The position numbers were made by a program, and so were the translations under genes. From Adiantum capillus-veneris (lineage: Eukaryota > Streptophyta > Polypodiopsida > Polypodiales > Pteridaceae): a DNA stretch of 51,500 bases. Shown here piece after piece: positions 42,556 through 51,500 of this stretch. The notes under the pieces were generated by a model that worked only from the letters and a program-made list of their open reading frames with translations, searched no databases and had not been told where the DNA came from. The DNA lies in assembly GCA_014529385.2 (NCBI GenBank), contig CM043966.1:142836211-142887710 (forward strand), given 5' to 3'. How positions within the stretch are numbered: position 1 is the first letter of the stretch; each line of letters starts with the position of its first letter.

Positions 42556-43786
42556 TGATAAAAGGCATTGGAAAAAGTAAGAAAAAAATAAAGTATGATT
42601 ATGTAAATATATAAGAAAGGTAAAATAGGCCACCTCATGCCTGCGGGGTAGCCCATCCCCACCTTGCCTCCTTTTTCTTTACTGTTGCCCCGCCGGGTGT
42701 CCCTTTTCCTCTCCTCCACTCAAAAGGTCAACCCCCTCTCTCTTCCCCTTGTCCTTTCTCCTTTCTCTCTCCCCTCAAGCTACCCCACCTCTCACCAATA
42801 ATGCATTATAACTCACAAATAATGCACCTTAACTCACATGCAACTTACCCTATCTTCCAAAATAGTATACCCCACCCCCTCTTTCTCTCTCCTATCATAT
42901 CCCATGACCCAAATACCCCCCTCTCTCTCTAAAGGGTGCCATGTCTCTTGTCTTGTAGCTAAATAACCTCCCCCACACTCACACACACTCAGTTTCACTG
43001 AAAAAAGGTGCCCACAGACCCATCCCCACTCGGTGGTTACCTGATTTTTCTTGTGTTCACACACATCTGCACACAGATTCACCTCTGAACACACTCCCCT
43101 CTCTCCCCTCTTGTAATTACTTTATTCTCCATGTCACCTCTCACTTTTCTTCATCAACCCATCTCTCTCTCTTAGTCTCTCTCTCATGATACTGCTGTTC
43201 TGACACATATACACACAGCCAGACAAGTGGGGCCCACAGTCACATGGCCTATGTAGATAATGATTTCTTCATTTCTAAATTCTAGAATTTCTCCCCCCTC
43301 CTCCCCTATATAAAGAGGGATCACCATCACACTAAGGACACACAACATCACCAAAGAACACACTATGCACTGTGTTTGCCTAGTACACACACACACACCC
43401 ACACCATCACCATCACCGCAATCACCATGCTTGTCTTGAGCATGACCTCTACACCCTTGGCTATGGAAGATGAAGGGCAACTAAATGAAGGATGATGGCC
43501 ATAACCCTCGTGCGAGTCTTCGCCATCAACTCCCACCTATCCGCCATGTGCTCTACCACTCTCTCCCTTTTCATTCCCCTACCCTATGCTCCCCATTTCA
43601 TTGCCTTATTCTCTAAATAAAGCTTGAGGTTTTGTGAGTATGTTTTCTTGCAATTTTTTACCCATGTGAGGTGTGCGGAATCGCCACCTAGTTTTGTGTT
43701 TGGAGTGAGCTTGTGTATGTGTGAAGGGTGTGCGGATTCGCCATCCTTTTGTGGTGCCTAAGTACTAAGCTGCTATAACCCCTCCC

Positions 43787-43835
<49 letters not shown>

Positions 43836-44045
43836 TGATCTCATTCCCTTTCCTCTTCATCATTACTCCCAAGCATCCATCTCTCTTGGATGAAAACTTT
43901 GTTATGGTGGTGTGTTGTTTGCGTCCTAGCCGCTGAAGCTAGGTGGTGTCCCCTGTTTGCTTTACCATGACAGGCTCGAGACGTGCCATTCGGTCCCCGG
44001 TGTTTTAGAGGCCGTCGGGGTTCGGGGTTCGCTTTGCTCCCGTCA
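42556..44045 (+). repeat. 5' LTR of Ty3 element B
   Basis: TGATAAAAGG start, TATATAAAG at 43307-43315, AATAAA at 43616-43621, a (CT)n tract at 43792-43832 and a CA end at 44044-44045 followed by the primer site. 1490 bp. The part from 42940 to 43949 is repeated at 47793-48790 with few differences, which confirms LTR identity. Short ORFs on the minus strand (e.g. 43184-43480) occur in both copies because the DNA is duplicated, not because they are genes. Confidence 0.8.
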
Positions 44046-44047
44046 TT

Positions 44048-44066
44048 TGGTGCCCCCACTGAGGAT
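44048..44066 (+). other. Primer-binding site of element B
   Basis: TGGTGCCCCCACTGAGGAT, two bases after the LTR's CA. I did not identify the matching tRNA with certainty. Its place between LTR and gag supports the call. Confidence 0.6.
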
Positions 44067-44118
44067 ATTTTCATGAAACCCTTCATTTTACAAGACTGAA
44101 ACCCCTAAACTATTGTGA

Positions 44119-44584
44119 ATGGATGAATGGCTAGCAGGATTTGTTAATTGGACGACAGAAGAAGAAGAGCTCCAAGCACAACTAGACGAACTCCGCATCT
44201 CCATCGAAGCTCGAGTGCCCGGCGTAACGGTAATCGATTTGCAGTGGGAGAGTCAACCAACACGCCAAACCCAGTGGATATACATAGGCCAAGTGCCAAG
44301 AAGAAGAAGGAGAAGGTCGAAACCATGTCCGCAACCTACAACCAACCCACAACAACAAAATGGAAGGAGCTCTACATAATAGAGAATCAACACTTTTCTA
44401 CTTTGAGAATCGGGTAACTCAAGTCACCGAGGTAATTATCACAGTCAGTTTTCAAGTCGCACCTGATGCTGCAGCACAGATAATGGAATCATTGGCTCAC
44501 ACTCTCACTAGAGAAACTAGGGATCTACTGAGTTTGTTTCAGGAAAGAACACCACCCTCTCCCACAAGCTTGGACAGTGACTAA
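44119..44584 (+). pseudogene. Element B: leader ORFs before gag
   Basis: Two overlapping plus frames: 44119-44379 (86 codons, acidic helical start TEEEELQAQLDELRISIEARV, basic Arg cluster near residue 66) and 44360-44584 (74 codons, FENRVTQVTEVI...DAAAQIMESLA). They lie between primer site and the main gag ATG and could have been a gag N-terminal extension, now shifted. No known domain. Confidence 0.5.
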
Positions 44585-44872
44585 GCACCTCTAAGCTTCA
44601 CATGAATCAGTACAACCTACCTCAAGACAGATCACACATACCAACACGTGTATGCTCAATCAAGGTAATACTTGATTTGAAGGCTCACTACCAGCACGTC
44701 ATTGACACCATGCTGGGTGGGGAGCGATTTTTTGAGGTTCTGGCATCAGATCAACCATTTGTTTTACCTTTGGTACAAGGCAATGTACCATTTGAAGTTT
44801 TAATCTATGTCCTAGTATAAGAGGGTATACACGTCTCCTTGTAAAGAAGAAAAAACTTTTGCAAGTTAAGTA

Positions 44873-45556
44873 GTGTGTCTTTCTAGCTCTCTCTCAGTAA
44901 TCATGGCAAGTGTAGCATTTCCAACATTTAAAGGAAAGAAGGGGGAGGATTTGGTAACAGACTTCCTAGATGACTTTGAAGTAGCATGTGTAGTGAGCAA
45001 CAAAGATACGGATGAATCCCAGGTTAGAATCTTTAAGCATCTCATGAAGCTAGAAGCTAGATCATGGTACAATGCACTTCCACAAGCAACCAAGGATGAC
45101 TGGGAACCCTTAAAATCCGCTTTTAAGAGGCGCTTTGGGGGAGGTACCACTTCAGAAAAGTTGTGGGACAAGTTGAGAGACTTGAAGCAGGAGGGTCTTT
45201 TAGAATATGCCACCTATGAGTCCAAATTTTTGGATTTGTGGGAACGGTGGGTTGAGTCATTGGCAAGGGGGGAAGTTGCACCCGATTTCCTAAAAAAAGA
45301 TCGGTTCACGCATGGCTTATGGCCGCTTCTCAAGGAGAAGGTGAAAGGTAGATTCCCGGCTATGTACGAGTTAGCCGTTGAGATTGCTCGCCTTAAGGAC
45401 AAGAAGCTGCGAATGAAAGCAAAAGAAACCGAGTCAACAGAAGCAGAAACATCGCGTCGACCAGCAACTACGACAACCACCATACCACCACCACCGGCTC
45501 TTGGGGTAAGAGATGACCAACAAGATATGTTGGCCCATATTACTGACCAACTGTAG
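44873..45556 (+). pseudogene. Element B: gag capsid
   Basis: Frame open from 44873; a likely start is the ATG at 44903 (MASVAFPTFKG). A retrotransposon gag domain follows: FLDDFEVACVVSN, LMKLEARSWYNALP with the conserved Trp, FKRRFGGG, LRDLKQEGLLEYATYESKFLDLWERW, and PLLKEKVKGRFPAMYELAVEIARLK. It ends in a Thr/Pro-rich tail and TAG at 45554-45556. The same phase continues into the nucleocapsid at 45560, so only one stop parts them. Confidence 0.88.
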
Positions 45557-45559
45557 AAT

Positions 45560-46597
45560 TTGTCTGTCCACTTAATACAGCAAGGGAGGAGTCAAGAAAG
45601 AGATCAAGACACTGGAAGAGCACGACGACAAAACAGGGAGTATCATTGCTACAACTGCGGAGAAGACGGTCACGGTATGTACTACTGTCCCAAACCACGA
45701 CAAAACTATAATAGAGGAGGTAGGAGGAACCAATTGTCACCCCCTAGAGAAAGAACACCCCCACCCCGAGCACCACCCCCACCGACACAAATTCTACGTC
45801 CACCCCAGACACCACTACAAGCATCCATCCCACCTCTTCCACCAGCCCCACCACCTAATCGCCCTGTAAACATCATAAGGCTAGAAGAGAAAGGAAAAGC
45901 CGTAGTAGTGGATCCACCCAGAGCAAAGGAGAGGGACAAGGGTAAGGAGAAGGTAACCTTTTTAGAACCACTTGAAGCCATGACTGTGAAAAGAGCTAGG
46001 AGGGAGAAAGCTACACAATCAGATGATGAGAGAAGCATGAGAGGAGAAACTAGCAAGAGGCCATCCAGGCCACGACGAAAATTGGGCATCACCGACTTCC
46101 AGCTAGGGGAAAGTTCTAAGCCCTATGATCTAACATTCGATGTGGCAGAGCAAGGACCGAAGATTACATGGCCACAGTTGCTACATCTTGCACCAAAAGT
46201 AAGGCGACAATGGTCTAAAATGGTAAGTACAAGACGCTCCAAAACAAAGGTAGCCGGAGCAATTTCGGGATGCAACATGGATAACATCCTTCCAATTGTC
46301 GATGTAAACATAAAAGGAAAGAGGGTTGGAAACACCTACATTGATGGAGGTGCACAAATCTGTGTAATGAGCAAAGCTATGATGCTTCGATTAGGGCTCG
46401 AGGTTGACAGGCCTTCTCCATGCAAGGCAAAGATGGCAAACAACGCAAAAGTAAAGTGTGTGGGTGTGGTAAGTGCCGTGAAAATAAAAGCTTTCAACAC
46501 TGAGGTAGAGGTAGATGTTTTTGTAATGCCTACTAAGGGGGAGGGCTATCCACTAATTTTGGGAAGGCCATGGTTGATGGCCATGAAGGCAAAATAG
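45560..46597 (+). pseudogene. Element B: nucleocapsid and protease
   Basis: Residues 30-43 hold one canonical zinc knuckle CYNCGEDGHGMYYC (CX2CX4HX4C). A long Pro-rich stretch (70-110) and a Lys/Arg/Glu-rich region follow. The retropepsin lies from about 240: TYIDGGAQICVMS (Asp near 262; Asp-Gly-Gly like element C), and LILGRPWLMAMKAK at the end. TAG at 46595-46597 parts it from RT in the same phase. 345 codons without another stop. Confidence 0.88.
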
Positions 46598-46621
46598 GAT
46601 TGGGGTACTGGCCTTCTACGC

Positions 46622-47792
46622 ATGACCGGTAAGAAAGGGGAGACAATCTACTACGATATGAGGATTGGCAAGCAGAAACAAATGAATCTAGAAACATCGG
46701 TAGATGAAACCACTAGCGAATCTTCCAGTTCTGAGGAGGAGACCACATCCACCGATGAAAGTGACAGTTCCATTGATGTGATGGGTATCATTATGAAGGA
46801 TCCACAAAGGGTAAGCACAACTGGTGATCCATCGCCAAAAGGGCAACCCAATGAAGAGGAGAGCAAATCACCTGGCCTAGGAGGAAGTAGGTTGAAGGGT
46901 ATGTTGTCTACGGAATTAGCACTTGAGGAGAAAGATAGTTTTTTGCAAATGTTGATGGGATTTCCTAACCTGTTCATTGACAACTATGAAAGAATCACAG
47001 GCATTACAGTGGTGGAACATCATATTAAGCTAAAGGAAGGGGTAAAACCAGTTGTGCAAAAGCTACGACGACTGGGGGTCATACAAGAAAAGGCACTCTT
47101 GGCTGAGGTAAGGAAACTGCTGGAGGTAGGATTCATCTATCCTGTAGAAAACTCGGAATGGGTGTCACCTGTAGTGGTGACACCTAAAAAGAATGGTAAG
47201 TGGAGGGTCTGTGTTGACTACAAACCACTAAATGCAGCTACAAAGAGAGACCACTTTCCTCTCCCTTTCTTGGATGAAATTCTGAATGAAGTAGCGGGCT
47301 TTGAATGCTATACCGTCTGTGATGGTTATTCTGGATACTTTCAAATACGCATAGCCTTGGAAGATCACCTAAAAACCACTTTTATCACGCCATGGGGTTG
47401 TTTTGCATACAGGGTTATGCCATTTGGTCTCACAAATGCACTTGCCACATTCCAAAGATATGTCACATATGTTTTTCAACCGTTCTTTGGAACATCCATA
47501 AGAGTGTTCATTGATGATTTTTGTATATATAGCTCCCGTATTTCACATTTAGAAAAGGTAACTGAAGGTTTGGCCAGGTTGCAGAGCCTAGGTGGGCAAT
47601 TAAATGTGGATAAATGTCACATTGGGGAGAGTAAAGTCATTCTACTAGGCCATGAAATTTCAGCAAGAGGTATCAACGCCGACCCAAGTAAGGTGTCCGC
47701 ACTCATAGCCCTACCTTCACCAACGACCGCACGTCAACTGGTCTCTTTTCTACAGAAGGTGAGGTACTTAAGTAGATTTATACATCTACTAT
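46622..47792 (+). pseudogene. Element B: reverse transcriptase, truncated
   Basis: In phase with gag and protease. An acidic Ser/Thr/Glu spacer (20-90) precedes the RT: EWVSPVVVTPKKNGKWRVCVDY, HFPLPFLDEIL, GYSGYFQIRIA, YRVMPFGLTNALATFQR, the catalytic FIDDFCIYS (about 296-304; Phe for the usual Tyr) and LLGHEISARGI. The domain runs to LPSPTTARQL...RYLSRFIH, where at 47793 the sequence jumps into the middle of the element's own LTR. RNase H and integrase are missing, so B is a deletion derivative. Confidence 0.92.
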
Positions 47793-48787
47793 CATGTCTC
47801 TTGTCTTGTAGCTAAATAACCTCCCCCACACTCACACACACTCAGTTTCACTGAAAAAAGGTGTCCACAGACCCATCCCCACCCGGTGGTTACCTGATTT
47901 TTCTTGTGTTCACACACATCTGCACACAGATTCACCTCTGAACACACTCCCCTCTCTCCCCTCTTGTAATTACTTTATTCTCCATGTCACCTCTCACTTT
48001 TTTTCATCAACCCATCTCTCTCTCTCTTAGTCTCTCTCTCATGAGACTGCTATTCTGGCACATATACACACAGCCAGACAAGTGGGGCCCACAGTCACAT
48101 GGCCTATGTAGATAATGATTTCTTCATTTCTAAATTCTAGAATTTCTCCCCCCTCCTCCCCTATATAAAGAGGGTTCACCATCGCACTAAGGACACACAA
48201 CATCACCAAAGAACACACTATGCATTGTGTGTGCCTAGTGCACACACACACACCCACACCATCACCATCACCGCAATCACCATGCTTGTCTTGAGCATGA
48301 CCTCTACACCCTTGGCTATGGAAGATGAAGGGCAACTAAATGAAGGATGATGGCCATAACCCTCGTGCGAGTCTTCGCCATCAACTCCCACCTATCCGCC
48401 ATGTGCTCTACCACTCTCTCCCTTTTCATTCCCCTACCCTATGCTCCCCATTTCATCGCCTTATTCTCTAAATAAATTTTGAGGTTTTGTGAGTATGTTT
48501 TCTTGCAATGTTTGGCCCATGTGAGGTGTGCGGAATCACCACCTAGTCTTGTGTTTGGAGTGATCTTGTGTATGTGTGAAGGGTTTGCGGATTCGCCATC
48601 CTTTTGTGGTGCCTAAGTACTAAGCCGCTATACCCCCTCCCTCACTCTCTCTCTCTCTCTCTGTCTCTCTCTCACTTGATCTCATTCCCTTTCCTCTTCA
48701 TCATTACTCCCAAGCATCCATCTCTCTTGGATGAAAACTTTGTTATGGTGGTGTGTTGTTTGCGTCCTAGCCGCTTAAGCTAGGTGG
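47793..48787 (+). repeat. 3' LTR fragment of element B
   Basis: Repeats 42940 to ~43949 of the 5' LTR with scattered differences (e.g. GATACTGCTGTTC against GAGACTGCTATTC). The first ~384 bp of the LTR are missing at the RT junction and the last ~96 bp are cut by LTR Y at about 48788. The common (CT)n tract is shorter here (about 48645-48673). Confidence 0.9.
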
Positions 48788-49374
48788 TGTGTGCGCTCCT
48801 TGCCGCACTGTCGAAGCAAAGGACTTGCCGATACACCGTGTGCGAGCCACAAATAGCTCCAAGCACACAACAAGCCTAAACTAGCAAGCTCAAGAAAGCA
48901 AAGGGTGTGTCACTCGCCGCTCTACGCTCGCCTTCGTGGTGGATTCCTCGCCACCATGAAGAAGAAGCTGCAGTCGTGCCGCGCTCCACCGCTTCGCCGC
49001 CGTCGTGCCTTCGTAATGCTCAATCGCACACACACTCTCCCTCTCTCTTTCACACACATACACACACACACGAGGAGGTGAAGAAGAAGAAGATGGAGAT
49101 GGAGATGGAGCAAGAGCACTCTTCTATTGCACAAATGAGAGAATGAGTGAATTTTAGGTTTAGTTGGCTTTTATACGAGCACACCCCATTCACACTTGGG
49201 CGCCCATGCTTAGCCAACTAATCCCTTGAATGTCCCAGTTAGAGTGCGCCTCTCATTGGCGATCACTATTACCCTTTTCCTATTGGTCCGACAAGCCCGG
49301 TACCTAACTCTACCAAATACATAATACACGTCCGTCGTAGGTTATGGGGTGTCCGTGAGCCGTGAGGGTTAACA
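48788..49374 (-). repeat. LTR Y (minus), inserted in LTR B
   Basis: 587 bp bounded on plus by TGTGTGCGC... and ...GGTTAACA, so TG...CA on both strands. A minus-strand TATAAAAG at 49168-49175 gives the direction, and a minus polypurine tract borders it on the right. A 79-codon plus ORF (48907-49146) is treated as chance. The left border is exactly where the B LTR match ends. Confidence 0.75.
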
Positions 49375-49375
49375 T

Positions 49376-49387
49376 GCCCCCCTTCCT
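49376..49387 (-). other. Polypurine tract of element Y
   Basis: Minus strand AGGAAGGGGGGC just before TGTTAACCC. It shows that LTR Y is a 3' LTR whose internal region extends to the right. Confidence 0.7.
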
Positions 49388-50748
49388 GATGTAGATTCCG
49401 TCCTCGGAAGCTATTGAGTTGAAGCTCGTTCGTCGAGGTGGAAGAGCATTTGAGATGAATGTCCTTAGCCTTCTTCAGTCACTGCAAAATCAAACAACAT
49501 TGGCACAGTAATTGCATTCTCATAAGTGATTAAAAAGCATATGCAGTTTTAGGTAGACAAATTGATTGGTAAAAGAATTTCAAACAATTTGTCAGCAATG
49601 AACATTAAATTGCAATGTAATCAAATGCATAAACAGATGTAAAGGTAAAAAATTAAACAAGTTTGGGGTTGCTAATTTGACGGTCGAAAGGCACTAGAGA
49701 TCGAATATTAATACCATGGGTAAGCTTCTTAATTATCTGTGGTCAATTAAGTTGTTTAATCGCGAGAGCCAAGTATTCATGTTCGAGGGCTGACTAGAGG
49801 CTATATCTAGAAGACCTTGTAGTTAAGCTACCATAAAAGGAATTTCTCATGAAATCATCGCCTGACTGATTACTTTTTCTTTGATCCCCCAAAGTCTTTT
49901 CACAGTGATTAAATTTTTATGTGAGTGCTTATTTTGTATGCCTTGGGTTTTTTGCTTTTCAAGTAACAGCGCCCATACTGGGAACCTCTAGGGCTCTAGT
50001 ACCATAGGCAACACATGTGAGTGAAGTACCAAATCAAGCTGAGATTTCTCTTCCAGCTTAATATTTTACAGTGTGGCACTTTGATTTTTTGTTTGTTCAT
50101 TTTCAGCATTTTAATTTTGTAACTTTGGGGGGTCATATAACAGTGATACACCTCCCCAGGCTCATCACACCAGTAAACTCCCTTTATAATACTTAAGCTA
50201 AAGGTCAATAGGGTCAAGCCCACTAGAAAGCCCTAGTACATTTCACACAATGCTGCCTAAATCGGATTAAGAACCTAAGTAACCATTAATTATTAGGAAG
50301 GCATTCCCCATGGTATTAAGAGAAGATTTCTAACACCTAACTTGGTCAAACTAGCTTAGTCGGACTGCTTGATTTTTAAACTTAGACAAGTGATTATGAC
50401 AAAAAATTACATTGAATTAAATGTTTGATACTAAGCAAATGCGGTGAATATTAGGCTACCAATCACAATTAGAGCTGACAATCATAGATGCAAAAAAGAT
50501 AAGGGGCAATGCTAATGGACAAGAAACACCTGTTTGTGTCGATGGTCGCGCTTGATTTGAAGAGTGAGTCGAGATAAAGATTCCATGAAGGTCCAAATCC
50601 TACCAATAGCAACACGCTCCTGTACACACTAGGAAACAAAAGGAATACCTCCAGGAGGCACATTAGTGGCAAAAGGTACCATCACTTATTGAACACAACA
50701 AAAGACATAAGGAACCATAACCTAATTATTTGCACTCCCCATAGAGAG
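49388..50748 (-). other. Internal 3' region of element Y or intergenic; no gene seen
   Basis: Up to about 49470 the minus strand has a short open trace typical of the end of a pol frame before the polypurine tract. Beyond that only short ORFs (49996-50223, 50469-50672) without recognised domains. Confidence 0.4.
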
Positions 50749-51171
50749 TCAAGGGAATAGGATATTGTAGAGGTTGGGGGGAAACCCTAAGGCTAAACCC
50801 CTATCCTCGTCGTCGAGATAAACAAAGTCATCACCCATGAGACCATATGTGCCATCCGTGTAGTCATGTAAATTTTCTTCTTCATCATAGGTACCCATGT
50901 TTACTAAGAACGTCACTAGACGCCTATAGTCATCTTGGTCAAAAGGGTAGGCTTGTGCAATGGGAGAAACGCTCTCTACTAAGTATGGATCAGACGTGGT
51001 CAAGAGACGTATCAGCCATTCTAACTCCTCAAAATTCCTCTCACATGCTAGCGTACCTATCAAATCCCATTCACATGCAAGCACTGGAAAGACCATGTGA
51101 AATATTTGTGAAAAGTAACGAGGGTACCTCTCACCCAAGGCAGGAGTGGATGACTCTAGCGTACTAGCCAT
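50749..51171 (-). CDS. Unidentified 140-aa acidic ORF
   Basis: ATG at 51171 in a good plant context (ATGGCT), stop at 50749-50751. The protein is acidic towards its C-terminus (DEEENLHDY, VYLDDEDRG) and rich in Tyr and Leu; no signal peptide, membrane helix or catalytic motif is evident. A minus TATA box lies ~140 bp upstream (51308-51318), so it could be transcribed. It follows an LTR-like unit (Z), so it may be the first frame of a retroelement rather than a host gene. No family recognised. Confidence 0.35.
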   Translation of the reverse strand: MASTLESSTPALGERYPRYFSQIFHMVFPVLACEWDLIGTLACERNFEELEWLIRLLTTSDPYLVESVSPIAQAYPFDQDDYRRLVTFLVNMGTYDEEENLHDYTDGTYGLMGDDFVYLDDEDRGLALGFPPNLYNILFP

Positions 51172-51182
51172 ATCTGTACACG

Positions 51183-51397
51183 CAAATAGATGATGGTTAG
51201 AGTGAAAATATTACAAGGATCGTGTTCTTGTGCATAATTTGGTTTTATGATTTTGTGTTATGGCTCTTGCTCTTTTACTTTTTTATCTTGTTTTTGTGAG
51301 TATACGGCTTTATATATACATTCCCTAAGATTGGAGATTAAGAGGTCAGGGAGAAAGGTTGAGAGGGAAGCAAGTGAATGATGGATGTCCACAAACA
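51183..51397 (-). promoter_or_regulatory. LTR-like promoter unit Z (left border uncertain)
   Basis: On the minus strand: TGTTTGTGGACATCC start at 51397 right after a polypurine tract, TATATATAAAG at 51308-51318 about 80 bases in, then an A-rich leader up to the ATG at 51171. The CA end near GTGTACA (51184) is tentative and no known primer site follows. A compact LTR or a gene promoter are both possible. Confidence 0.4.
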
Positions 51398-51411
51398 CTC
51401 CCCCCTTCCTT
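51398..51411 (-). other. Polypurine tract of unit Z
   Basis: Minus strand AAGGAAGGGGGGAG immediately before the TG of unit Z. It is nearly the same as the tract of element Y at 49376 and has the same orientation, which points to a second, separate 3' LTR border. Confidence 0.6.
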
Positions 51412-51500
51412 GGGTAGATCATATCGTTTGAAATGATGTCGTCACCCTTTGAAACCAATTGTTCCAGTTGGTAATAGGTGAGGATTTTTGCCAGTAGTTT

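Noticed and set aside
43184-43480. 98-codon minus ORF present twice (also 48039-48335)
   Set aside because: Both lie at the same place in the two LTR copies of element B, and the protein is low-complexity Cys/Val/Gly from CA repeats. Duplication of LTR DNA explains the conservation.

Overview
This window is nuclear DNA of a land plant with a large, repeat-rich genome. The evidence is a spliced PTI1-like receptor-like cytoplasmic kinase gene, plant-type Ty3 and Ty1 LTR retrotransposons with plant tRNA primer sites, a plant LINE remnant, and many long (GA)n, (CT)n and (CA)n tracts. I cannot name the species; nothing seen excludes a fern, gymnosperm or angiosperm. The only gene that looks functional is the kinase (coding 25328-27777). 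Almost everything else is transposon in several states of decay, often nested.

Layout. (1) 1-~14960, minus strand: one very large Ty3-type element, 'A', reading from its 5' LTR (13742-~14960) and tRNA-Asp-like primer site (13721-13739), through a long leader with four ~285-bp-spaced palindromes, then gag, protease, reverse transcriptase, RNase H and integrase. Pol has two oddities: a second integrase-type zinc domain and, fused after the integrase, a second retropepsin-like domain. Three more copies of the same palindrome sit at 504-1099. The 3' LTR is not in the window. (2) ~14961-22476, plus strand: an older related element, 'C', with gag and protease only, three of its zinc knuckles of the CX2CX3HX4C kind, no RT, a ~3.2-kb noncoding 3' region with its own palindromes, then a polypurine tract and LTR. 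A probably inserted into C. (3) 22477-28480: the kinase gene and its flanks, with a duplicated segment in intron 1 and a SINE-like tRNA-derived unit downstream. (4) 29690-33060, minus strand: a decayed Ty3 integrase, 'D', split by a ~2.6-kb palindrome made of two head-to-head LTRs. (5) 33431-38460: microsatellites, a 75-bp tandem duplication, a LINE zinc-domain remnant, a cyclophilin exon fragment behind a 108-bp GA tract, and a minisatellite. (6) 38635-42476, plus: a Ty1/copia element (LTR, Met primer site, gag, PR, INT, partial RT). (7) 42556-48787, plus: Ty3 element 'B' with a full 5' LTR and a gag-PR-RT frame broken only by two TAG codons, truncated in RT and joined to the middle of its own 3' LTR. 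(8) 48788-51500, minus: a complete LTR ('Y') inserted in B's 3' LTR, its polypurine tract, and a second promoter/LTR-like unit ('Z') with an unidentified 140-aa ORF.

How it fits together: the elements record successive insertions (A into C, the inverted LTR pair into D, Y into B). No operons or host pathway clusters are present. The best candidates for undescribed biology are the pol architecture of element A, the repeated palindromes in the noncoding parts of A and C, and the LTR palindrome that carries a primer-site remnant at one end.
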